A stretch of DNA of 64,000 nucleotides from the NCBI GenBank assembly GCA_963700425.1, contig CAVOXO010000002.1:310001-374000 (forward strand), given 5' to 3'. The notes beneath the pieces were generated by a model that was not told where the DNA came from, searched no databases, and worked only from the letters and a program-made list of their open reading frames with translations. The translations under genes were made by a program, and so were the position numbers. Shown here one piece after another: positions 27,475-35,215 of this stretch (position 1 is its first letter; the number at the start of each line of letters is the position of its first letter). Source of the stretch: CAVOXO01 sp963700425. GTDB taxonomy: Bacteria; Actinomycetota; Acidimicrobiia; Acidimicrobiales; Microtrichaceae.

Positions 27475-28266
27475 CTAGCGGAGGGACCCGCGGCGGGAAC
27501 GGGCAACGACTCCCAGGATCCCCGTGCCGATCAGGATCAGCGCCACTGCCGGCATACCCAGACCATTGTTTCCGGTGACCGCGAGATCCGACTCGTTGCC
27601 CACCGAACCAGGCGTCGTCGTCGGCGGCGGCGACGCGGTGGTGGTCGTCTCGCCACCGACCCCCGACATCGTCGTCGTTGGGGCGATGGTCGTGGTGGTC
27701 GTCGTGGGAGCAGGCGTCGTGGTCGTGGTGGTTGTCGTGGTCGTGGTGGTTGTCGTGGTTGTCGTCGTTGTCGTGGTGGTCGCGACGATGTTCAGCTCCG
27801 CCGAGGCCAACACGGTATTGGGCTGCAACTCACGCGCGGTCAGATTCCAGGTGGTCGGGATCGGAGCGCCCGGGGCGACGTTCACGACGGCGTTGATCGT
27901 CGCCGTCGAACCGGACGAGGGCGCCGCCCAATCACAACTGACGTTCTGTGCCGCGGCGTTCAGCGCACAGCCCGTGAGGCCTGGCGTCGTGCCGAGCGTG
28001 AGTGTCCCCTGACCGCTACTTCCGTTGATGGCGACGCGCACCCGCACGTCGGTCAGGTCGGCGTTGGCCGTGAACACCGCCCTCACATCTGCGGTGGTTC
28101 CCGGCGACGTCGAGGACGGCGTCACGACGATGGTCGCCGTGACCGGAGCCTGCGCGGACGCCGGTGAGGGAAGAACCAGCGCTGCGAGAGCGAGTCCGAT
28201 CAACGCGAGCGATGCTGACACCGCTCCTCGACGACGAACCGTTGAGCGTTGGCGAGGGGAATCCAT
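27475..28266 (-). CDS. Surface protein with Thr linker and LAVTG sorting signal
   Basis: A 263-residue exported protein. Residues 1-39 form a signal peptide ending in SPASAQA. A beta-sandwich domain of about 125 residues follows (ATIVVTPSSTSPGTTADVRA, TLTLGTTPGLTGCALNAAAQ) with two cysteines, then an uninterrupted run of about 22 threonines and further Thr/Pro linkers, and a C-terminal SDLAVTGNNGLGMPAVALIL with a hydrophobic helix and RSRRGSLR tail. LAxTG with this tail is the recognition signal of class E sortases in high-GC Gram-positives, so the protein is probably covalently attached to the wall. It is divergent from the SipW-type locus. Confidence 0.85.
   Translation of the reverse strand: MDSPRQRSTVRRRGAVSASLALIGLALAALVLPSPASAQAPVTATIVVTPSSTSPGTTADVRAVFTANADLTDVRVRVAINGSSGQGTLTLGTTPGLTGCALNAAAQNVSCDWAAPSSGSTATINAVVNVAPGAPIPTTWNLTARELQPNTVLASAELNIVATTTTTTTTTTTTTTTTTTTTTTPAPTTTTTTIAPTTTMSGVGGETTTTASPPPTTTPGSVGNESDLAVTGNNGLGMPAVALILIGTGILGVVARSRRGSLR
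27719..27783. repeat. Poly-threonine codon repeat inside surface protein
   Basis: A near-perfect GTGGTC/GTCGTG hexamer-like repeat, read on the minus strand as a run of ACC/ACG threonine codons. It encodes the linker of the surface protein and is prone to length variation by slippage. Confidence 0.7.
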
Positions 28267-28459
28267 GGCGGGATCCTAGGCGAGTCCGATGGTACCCGGG
28301 ACCGACCGGACCTGGGAGGGGACCACCACCTCGTGTCGTCGGATTCGGCTCCGAGCCGCCCGGACCCACCACGTGGTCCATTCGACCCAGGAGAGCTGTC
28401 ATGCGACCCATTCTCCTCAACCCGGCGGTCCCCGATGCCGAGGGGATGGTCAGACATCG

Positions 28460-29114
28460 ACGGCGCGTTGGGCGCCTTCGTTGACCAGGAGATCCCCATG
28501 GAACCCACCACCACCACTCGACGGAGCAGCCGCAGCCGAACCGTCCAGGCCGTCGCCGCGGTCGCCGCGCTCCTCGTCGTCGGACTCCTCACCATCGAGG
28601 GATCACGAGCCGCGTTCAGCGCCACCACCACCAACGGCGTCAACACCTTCTCCTCGGGCACCGTCTCCATCACCGACGACGACGGCGGCGCCTCGGTCAT
28701 GTTCACCCTCACCGGCATGGTCCCCGGCACCACCGCCACCCGCTGCATCAACGTCACCTACACCGGCAGCGCCCCCGCCGACGTCAAGCTCTACGGAACC
28801 GTCGCCGGCACCGGCCTCGCCACCTACCTCAACACCGTCGTCGACGTCGGCACCGGAGCCACCGGCGGACACCGGATTCAACTGCACCGGCTTCACCGCC
28901 GGCGTCAACGCCTTCACCAACACCCTCGCCACCTTCGGCACCACCCACACGAACTACGGCAACGGCAACGGCACCAACTTCGCGGCCGCGACCACCGGCA
29001 CCACCCGCAGCTACCGCGTCACCGTCACCCTCCCCGACACCCCCGCCGTCGTCCGCCGGCGCCCAGAACCTCAACGCCAACGCCACCTTCACCTGGGAAG
29101 CCCAGAACACCTGA
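28460..29114 (+). repeat. Tandem duplication, unit 1
   Basis: Matches 29464-30116 over its whole length with only scattered differences. The two units start 1004 bases apart. Upstream of the gene the shared stretch includes GCGTTGGGCGCC and the ribosome binding region. Confidence 0.85.
28498..29114 (+). CDS. SipW-type secreted protein, copy 1 (two frameshifts)
   Basis: This is nearly identical in DNA to the intact gene at 29502-30116, but has one extra C at about 28869 and another near 29049. Its length, 617, equals 615 plus two. The start ATG 28498 follows CAGGAGATCCCC. The leader has a basic start, a hydrophobic helix (VAAVAALLVVGLLTIEGSRA) and AAFSATTTNGVNTFSSGTVS, the motif of SipW-dependent substrates such as TasA and camelysin: cleavage is expected before or within the AFSA segment. 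The mature part is a beta-rich domain. If the extra bases are errors, the cell has two almost identical fibre or matrix subunits; if they are real, copy 1 is freshly inactivated. Confidence 0.7.
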
Positions 29115-29463
29115 GCCGGGACCCAGATGCCCCGACCGTGAGGATCACCTCTCCCCGACAACGACCCGGTGACCGGCCCCCGCCGGCACCGGGTCTGTCG
29201 CGTCCGGGACGAGACGCCACCAACGGGCCCGCGTCGGCCGGTACGCCGCCGGCACGTGCCGCCAACGACCACTGTCCATCGGCTTGTGCGGTCGTCGACG
29301 CCTGGCGGGCCGTCCACGCCGATCACCGACAACGACCTGATCCCCTGCGAGAGCCTGTCCTGACCCCGGCAGGTGTGGGCCGGATGGCCCATCGGCGGCC
29401 CGCCCTGGCTCAATTTCCTCAACTGGGCCCTTGAACGGGCCGACTCTATGTCTGACATCACCG
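29115..29463. other. Spacer holding a decayed copy of the signal-peptidase 5' end
   Basis: Bases 29166-29196 repeat the sequence at 30171-30199 that encodes the GDRPPAGTGS part of the downstream signal peptidase. The tandem duplication therefore originally covered the secreted-protein gene plus the beginning of the peptidase gene. The rest of the spacer shows no gene. Confidence 0.55.
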
Positions 29464-30116
29464 TGCGCGCGTTGGGCGCCGTCGTTGACGAGGAGATCCC
29501 CATGGAACCCACCACCACCACTCGACGGAGCAGCCGCAGCCGAACCGTCCAGGCCATCGCCGCGGTCGCCGCGCTCCTCGTCGTCGGACTCCTCACCATC
29601 GAGGGATCACGAGCCGCGTTCAGCGCCACCACCACCAACGGCGTCAACACCTTCTCCTCGGGCACCGTCTCCATCACCGACGACGACGGCGGCGCCTCGG
29701 TCATGTTCACCCTCACCGGCATGGTCCCCGGCACCACCGCCACCCGCTGCATCAACGTCACCTACACCGGCAGCGCCCCCGCCAACGTCAAGCTCTACGG
29801 AACCGTCGCCGGCACCGGCCTCGCCACCTACCTCAACACCGTCGTCGACGTCGGCACCGGAGCCACCGGCGGAACCGGATTCAACTGCACCGGCTTCACC
29901 GGCGGCGTCAACGCCTTCACCAACACCCTCGCCACCTTCGGCACCACCCACACCAACTACGGCAACGGCAACGGCACCAACTTCGCGGCCGCGACCACCG
30001 GCACCACCCGCAGCTACCGCGTCACCGTCACCCTCCCCGACACCCCCGCCGTGTCCGCCGGCGCCCAAGGCCTCAACGCCAACGCCACCTTCACCTGGGA
30101 AGCCCAGAACACCTGA
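29464..30116 (+). repeat. Tandem duplication, unit 2
   Basis: Second unit of the duplication described at 28460-29114; it carries the intact gene. Differences between units include one Ala/Val and one Asp/Asn substitution in the encoded protein as well as the two single-base insertions of unit 1. Confidence 0.85.
29502..30116 (+). CDS. SipW-type secreted protein, copy 2 (TasA/camelysin-like)
   Basis: A 204-residue protein from ATG 29502 (GAGGAG upstream). The leader and AAFSATTTNGVNTFSSGTVS motif mark a substrate of an ER-type (SipW) signal peptidase. The mature domain of about 165 residues is beta-rich with two cysteines (TRCINVTYTG and GFNCTGF) and many Gly/Thr/Asn residues, ending in NANATFTWEAQNT. 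In Bacillus, TasA made and processed this way forms matrix fibres. A signal peptidase gene begins 24 bases downstream. The strongly C-ending codon choice differs from flanking genes and continues into the peptidase. Confidence 0.85.
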   Translation: MEPTTTTRRSSRSRTVQAIAAVAALLVVGLLTIEGSRAAFSATTTNGVNTFSSGTVSITDDDGGASVMFTLTGMVPGTTATRCINVTYTGSAPANVKLYGTVAGTGLATYLNTVVDVGTGATGGTGFNCTGFTGGVNAFTNTLATFGTTHTNYGNGNGTNFAAATTGTTRSYRVTVTLPDTPAVSAGAQGLNANATFTWEAQNT

Positions 30117-30140
30117 GCCGGCGGCCCGGGCACCAACTCC

Positions 30141-31409
30141 ATGAGCACCACTCCCGCATCCGTCCGATCCGGTGACCGGCCCCCCGCCGGCACCGGGTCC
30201 GACGCGTCCGGTGTCGAACGGGGCGTCGACGCTGCGCACCCCGCGGCGGTCGCCCGGTTCATCGGCGGGACCGCCGCGCTGTTCCTCGTCGGTATCGCAG
30301 TGTGGGGGCTCGTGATCGCGGTCGTGCCCTCCACCGCCCTGCAATGGAAATCCGTGGTCGTCACCTCAGGATCGATGACCCCCGCCCTCCAACCCGGCGA
30401 CCTCGTCATCGCCCAACCCACCGACACCACCCTCACCGACGGAACCGTCGCCGTGTTCCGAACCGACAACCCCGACCGCCTCGTCACCCACCGCATCACC
30501 ACCACCAACCCCGACGGCACCTACACCACCAAAGGCGACGCCAACCCCCAACCCGACTCCACCCCCCTCGACACCGACCACATCGTCGGAACCGGACGAC
30601 TCCGCATCCCCTACCTCGGCACCCCCCTCCTCTGGCTCCGACACCACAACTGGGCCGCCCTCACCCTCCTCACCCTCACCCTCGCCGCCCTCACCCACCT
30701 CACCCGCTACGCCCTCCGCCCCCAACACGACCCCTGGGCCACCCCCACCCCCACGGCGGCCCGAGCGACCCCGCATCGGTCGATCCGACCCTGGACCGGC
30801 GCCGGCCTGTGCATCGCCGCCTTCGCGGCGGCCATTCCCCTGCAGTCCGAGCCCGCCTCGGCCGCGTTCAGCGCGACCACCGTGAACGGCGGCAACGCCT
30901 TCTTCTCGACCTCGAGCTTCTGTCCCGGAACGGTGATCCTCACGCCCATCGCCGACGCGACCGGTCTGGCCGAGGCCCCGACCCAGAACTTCGGGTCGAT
31001 CGCCTGGATCGGGGTGCGCGGACACTCGACCTACAACGAGCGGGCCTTCGTGAAGTTCGATCTGCCGCCCAAGCCGGCCGGCTGCTCCGTGCTCGGGGCG
31101 GAACTCACGCTCACCACGAACGCCTATGCGGCCGGAAGAACCCACGACGTCCGACTGGCCGCCGGTCCGTGGGCCGAGAACACACTCACCTGGAACAACA
31201 AGCCGGGCCTCGCCGGGCCGAGCGTCACCCGACCGTCGTCGGCCACCACCCAGGTCTGGGATGTGACCCCACACGTGGCGGCCTCCTATCCCACCAACAA
31301 CGGATTCGTGATCAAGGACACCGTGGAGGGTTCGGGCAACGCCCTCTGGCAGGAGTACCGCAGCCGGGAGTCCGCCACTCCCCCACTGCTGAAGGTGGCA
31401 TACGGATGA
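30141..31409 (+). CDS. Signal peptidase I (SipW type) fused to secreted DNRLRE-like domain
   Basis: A 422-residue single frame with two functional halves. Residues 1-200 are an ER-type signal peptidase: a membrane helix, then VVVTSGSMTPALQPGDLVIA with the catalytic Ser, RLVTHRITTT with the His that replaces Lys in this class, TYTTKGDANPQPDSTPLDTD with the acidic box, and a second helix. Residues 215-250 form a new leader, IAAFAAAIPLQSEPASAAFS followed by ATTVNGGNAFFS, the same motif as the SipW substrates. The last 160 residues resemble a DNRLRE beta domain (ERAFVKFDLPPKPAGCSVLG, GPWAENTLTWNNKPGLAG, WDVTPHVAASYP). The protein thus looks like a peptidase with its own substrate attached. Codon style changes near 30770, at the junction. 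Confidence 0.85.
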   Translation: MSTTPASVRSGDRPPAGTGSDASGVERGVDAAHPAAVARFIGGTAALFLVGIAVWGLVIAVVPSTALQWKSVVVTSGSMTPALQPGDLVIAQPTDTTLTDGTVAVFRTDNPDRLVTHRITTTNPDGTYTTKGDANPQPDSTPLDTDHIVGTGRLRIPYLGTPLLWLRHHNWAALTLLTLTLAALTHLTRYALRPQHDPWATPTPTAARATPHRSIRPWTGAGLCIAAFAAAIPLQSEPASAAFSATTVNGGNAFFSTSSFCPGTVILTPIADATGLAEAPTQNFGSIAWIGVRGHSTYNERAFVKFDLPPKPAGCSVLGAELTLTTNAYAAGRTHDVRLAAGPWAENTLTWNNKPGLAGPSVTRPSSATTQVWDVTPHVAASYPTNNGFVIKDTVEGSGNALWQEYRSRESATPPLLKVAYG

Positions 31410-32011
31410 GCACGGCAACGCTTCCCACCGGGCGGCCGGCCGCGCCGGCCGCCGTCGACCGCGACGACCGGCCCGCGGCCGCTCCCAAGGTCCGGCGACG
31501 CGGCATCGACCGCGCCGTGCTCCTGGTCGTGTGGATGTATCTGACGGCGCAGCTGTGTCTCGCCGCGTGGGTGGTTGTCCCTGCGCTGGCACTGGGCTGG
31601 GACCCCCACGTGATCACGTCGGGCTCGATGACCCCCAAGATCCGCGTGGGCGAGGTGGTGCTGGCCACTCCGCCGCCCAGCCAGGAGCTCGAAACCGGCA
31701 CCATCGTCGTGTTCGACGACCCTGAGGGGGGCGGCCTGATCACCCACCGGATCGTCGGCATCGAGGACGACGGCTCGTATCGGACCCAGGGCGATGCCAA
31801 CCCGACGCCGGACCCGCGTCCTCTCCCCGCCTCCGAGGTGGAGGGTGTCGGTCGTCTCCTGGTCCCGATGATCGGCCTGCCCGCGGCGTGGCTGCGCAAC
31901 GGCGACACGTTCAAGTTCATCGCCTGGGCCACCATGACCATCACCGCGCTCGCTATCGCCCCCGCCACCGCGGTCGAGCGCCGCCTGGCGAGGAAGGACA
32001 GGACGTCGTGA
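31406..32011 (+). CDS. Signal peptidase I (SipW/ER type)
   Basis: A 201-residue peptidase overlapping the fusion gene as ATGA. After a Pro/Ala-rich cytosolic leader and one helix it has HVITSGSMTPKIRVGEVVLA (catalytic Ser), GGLITHRIVGIEDDGSYRTQ (His instead of Lys) and GDANPTPDPRPLPASEVEG, then LLVPMIGLPAAWLRNGD and a C-terminal helix. It is closely related to the peptidase half of the upstream protein. Two different SipW-type peptidases next to three candidate substrates suggest dedicated, perhaps non-redundant processing. Confidence 0.9.
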   Translation: MSTATLPTGRPAAPAAVDRDDRPAAAPKVRRRGIDRAVLLVVWMYLTAQLCLAAWVVVPALALGWDPHVITSGSMTPKIRVGEVVLATPPPSQELETGTIVVFDDPEGGGLITHRIVGIEDDGSYRTQGDANPTPDPRPLPASEVEGVGRLLVPMIGLPAAWLRNGDTFKFIAWATMTITALAIAPATAVERRLARKDRTS

Positions 32012-32092
32012 ACGGCGACGCGCAGCCCGGATGAGCTCCGATGGAGCGGATCGCCGGCCGACTCCATCGATCGCGCCCTCCGCCAGCTCAGA

Positions 32093-34499
32093 TTGATCGT
32101 CGGCGCCGGCGTCATCCTCCAGTTCGTCGTGACCGACCAGGCGGGCACGCTCCCGGGACGGCAGACCGCCATGTTGGCCCTGGCCACGGCGCTCGCGGTC
32201 GTCGGCGTGAACCACCTCTCGGTGCTGTCCGGCAAGGCCGAGGGGGCCGTCGCCCGCAACCTTCTGCACGTGGCGGTCCTCGCGGCCGATTGTGCGTTCA
32301 CCCTGCTCATCGTGAACCAACTCGACCTCCTCGATCCCGAGGTGTCGTGGGCCCTGCTCGTCGTCCCGGTCCTCGAGGGAGCCCTCCGCTTCCGGCTCCG
32401 GGGTGCCGTCGTCGTGTGGGCCGCCATCACGGTGGTGTACGTGGGCCTGTCGTTGTCGGTCCCGCCCAACTTCGACGACCCGCTCACCGCCGCGACGTTC
32501 CTCGGAGCCGTGCAGACGCTGCTGTATCGATCCGGAATCGTCCTCCTCGTCGCGGTGCCGGGCGGCTATCTCTCCGATCAGCTCGTCCGGGCGATCGACG
32601 ATCAGCGGCAGGCCCAGCTCGAGGCCTCGCGCCGAAGCTCGCTGCTGGTCGAGGTGGTCGAGGCAGGACGGACCGTGGGGCGGCTCGGCGCCGACCTCCA
32701 ATCCGAGGTGTCCGACGCCATTCTCGGCCTGGGGTTCGACGTCGCCGACTGGTGCCACCTCGACGGACGCGAGGGTTGGGTCGACTCGCACGCGCGCCGC
32801 AACAACACGGCGGTGTCTCTCCCGCCGGGCCGCCGAGATGGCCGACGTCCTCGACATGGCGGCGGGCGAGGAACTGACCTACCTGGTCGGGCCGGCCGAG
32901 GACGATGCCGAACTCGAACGCACCCTCACCGATCACGGCTTGGGAACTGTCGTCATCTGCCCGGTTCCGGGCCACCAGGGAACACGGTCCGCTCTCCGCG
33001 CCGCCGTCGGGACCGGACGCACTCCCCCCGACAGCCAGATCGAGTGCCTCGAGCTGCTGGCCGGGCAGATGAGCGTCGCCTTCGACAACGGCGAACTGGT
33101 CGGCCGACTCAACCTCGCCCAACAGAATCTCGAACACCAGGCCAACCACGACGCCCTGACCGGCCTGGCCAACCGACTGCTGTTCACGAAGCGACTCAAC
33201 TCTGCGCTCGCCGACACCGAGGCATCCGACGGCGCTCGACCCCTCAGCATCCTGTTCATCGACCTCGACCGCTTCAAGGAGGTCAACGACACCCTGGGTC
33301 ACGATGTGGGTGACGAACTCCTCGTGGCCGTGGCCGGACGCCTCACCCACTCGGTCCGCTCGAACTGGACGGTCGCCCGCCTCGGGGGCGACGAGTTCAT
33401 CATCCTGCTGCCCGACACCGACGAGGACGCTGCCGCGGCCGCAGCCGAGCGGGTCGGTGAGCGACTGAACCGACCCCTCACCCTGAAGGGTCACTCCATC
33501 GGGCTGTCGGGGAGCGTCGGCGTGGTCGTCACGCGGGGCGGTCACGACGGTGCCGAACTCATGCGGCGCGGCGATGTCGCCATGTACCAGGCCAAGGCCC
33601 ACGGTCGTTCCACCTGGCGGGCCTACTCCCCCGAGCTGGACCAGGACAACAAGTCGCGCAACGGCCTGGCGCTCTCGCTCCGTCGGGCTCTCGACGACTC
33701 CGCCCTGTCGGCCGACTACCAGCCGATGGTGCGGGTGTCGGACGGATCCATCGTGGCCCTCGAGGCCCTGGTTCGCTGGAACGATCCCGAACTGGGACAG
33801 ATGCCGCCGGACAAGTTCATCCCCGTGGCGGAGGACTCCGGGCTCATCGAGGATCTGGGCAACTTCATGTTGGAGGAGGCATGCAGCCGGGCCCGTCTCT
33901 GGCGTGCGGTGTCTCCGTCGACCGACCTGTCGATCTCGGTCAACATCTCACCCATCCAGGCCCGCCGTGACGGTTTCGTGGAGATGGTCATGTCGGTCCT
34001 CGCCCGCCACGGTCTCCAACCCCACAACCTGATCCTCGAGTTGACCGAACGGGTCATGGTCGAGGCGGAGGTGCAGGAGGTGCTCGCCAATCTGCGGGAC
34101 CGGAAGATCCGCATCGCGGTCGACGACTTCGGTGCCGGGCACGCGTCGATCGGATCGCTGTGGCGGCTGCCCGTCGACATCCTGAAGATCGATCGGGCGT
34201 TCGTCAGCCAGGTCGGCGAGAACTCTCGGCAGTACGCCATTCTGAAGTCGATGATCCAGCTCGGACACGACCTGGGCATGACCGTGACCGCCGAAGGGGT
34301 CGAGACCGCTGCGGACCTCGAACTGCTGAGCGGGCTCGGTTGCGACTCCGTGCAGGGATACCACCTCTATCGCCCCATGAACCCAGAGGCCGTCACCGCA
34401 CTGCTGTCGCGACCCGATCCCCTGGGAGAGCAGTTGTCTCCGTTGCCGCCGCCGGCGACGGCGGGTGCCCTCCCTCCGGTGACCAGGACGGTGAGCTGA
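32093..34499 (+). CDS. Membrane GGDEF-EAL protein (one frameshift)
   Basis: With one extra base near 32833 removed the gene is 802 codons from TTG 32093. A GTG at 32009 overlapping the previous stop could be the real start if a second extra base lies near 32030. The N-terminus has about five membrane helices, then a GAF-like linker. The GGDEF domain has NHDALTGLANRLLF, LFIDLDRFKEVNDTLGHD and an exact RLGGDEFIIL; the inhibitory RxxD site is absent (RSNW). The EAL domain keeps VALEALVRW, SVNISPIQ, LELTERVMVEAE, DDFGAGHASIGSL, LKIDRAFV, TAEGVET and QGYHLYRP, so it should hydrolyse c-di-GMP. It sits inside the secreted-fibre operon, linking c-di-GMP to matrix export. Confidence 0.88.
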
Positions 34500-34500
34500 C

Positions 34501-35121
34501 ATGCCGACCGCATTCCGAACCCCCGGCCCTCCGACGCTGGGCCCCGGCTCCGAGAACGAGGAGCGGGCCACGCTCGACGCCGCCCGCCTGATCACGTTCG
34601 CGGTGACCGCGCTGCTCATCAGCTTCCTCGTGATCGGACGGACCAGTTCCGTTCTCGACGCCGACGCACAGGCCTCGGGCAGCACGCTGTCGTCGGGCAG
34701 GGTCGAACTCCGCGACGACGACAACGGCGCCACCCTCTTCGACCTCCCCGCCCTCCTTCCGGGAGAACCCGTCACCAACTGCCTCGAGGTGGTGTATCTC
34801 GGAAGTGTGTTCGGCGGCGACATCCGGCTCTCCGCCAAGGGTGGCGGAGAACTGGCCCCCTACCTCGACACCGAGATCCTCATCGGAGAAGGGGGCGGTT
34901 TCGAGAACTGCGACGATTTCGTCCCCACCGACACGTTGTTCGAGGGAACCCTCGAGGAGTTGGGCGCGGCTCACGGAGTGAACGGCACGCCCCTGTCGGC
35001 CTTTCCGATCCGCGAGGCGCGCGTCGCCCGGACGTTCCAGATCACCTTCGAACTCCGCGACGATGCCGCCGCGGAAGGCGGGTCGGCCACGACGTCGTTC
35101 CAGTGGACCGTCGACGCCTGA
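34501..35121 (+). CDS. Secreted fibre-like protein related to SipW substrates
   Basis: A 206-residue protein, one base after the GGDEF-EAL stop. One N-terminal helix (LITFAVTALLISFLVIGRTS) is followed by SVLDADAQASGSTLSSGRVE and a beta-rich domain. Its pattern SGxVxxxDDDxGAxxFxLxxxxPGxxxxxCxxVxYxGS follows that of the two TasA-like genes (SGTVSITDDDGGASVMFTLT...MVPGTTATRCINVTYTGS), so it is a distant paralogue. The AFSA cleavage motif is not conserved. It may be an anchor or minor subunit rather than the main fibre protein. Confidence 0.75.
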   Translation: MPTAFRTPGPPTLGPGSENEERATLDAARLITFAVTALLISFLVIGRTSSVLDADAQASGSTLSSGRVELRDDDNGATLFDLPALLPGEPVTNCLEVVYLGSVFGGDIRLSAKGGGELAPYLDTEILIGEGGGFENCDDFVPTDTLFEGTLEELGAAHGVNGTPLSAFPIREARVARTFQITFELRDDAAAEGGSATTSFQWTVDA

Positions 35122-35215
35122 TGATGACCGCCTGACGAAGGCCGCCGGCACATGAGGGCATCGGGCGGTCCCGCTGCCCTGGCCCCAGCGACGCCGCAAC
35201 AGCCATGATGCGGAG

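Noticed and set aside
27719..27783. GTGGTC/GTCGTG repeat as a CRISPR-like or regulatory array
   Set aside because: There are no spacers; it is the threonine codon run of the surface protein.
30302..31405. Long alternative-frame ORFs over the signal peptidase and GT genes
   Set aside because: They are arginine/proline-rich shadows of the real frames, as expected in high-GC DNA.
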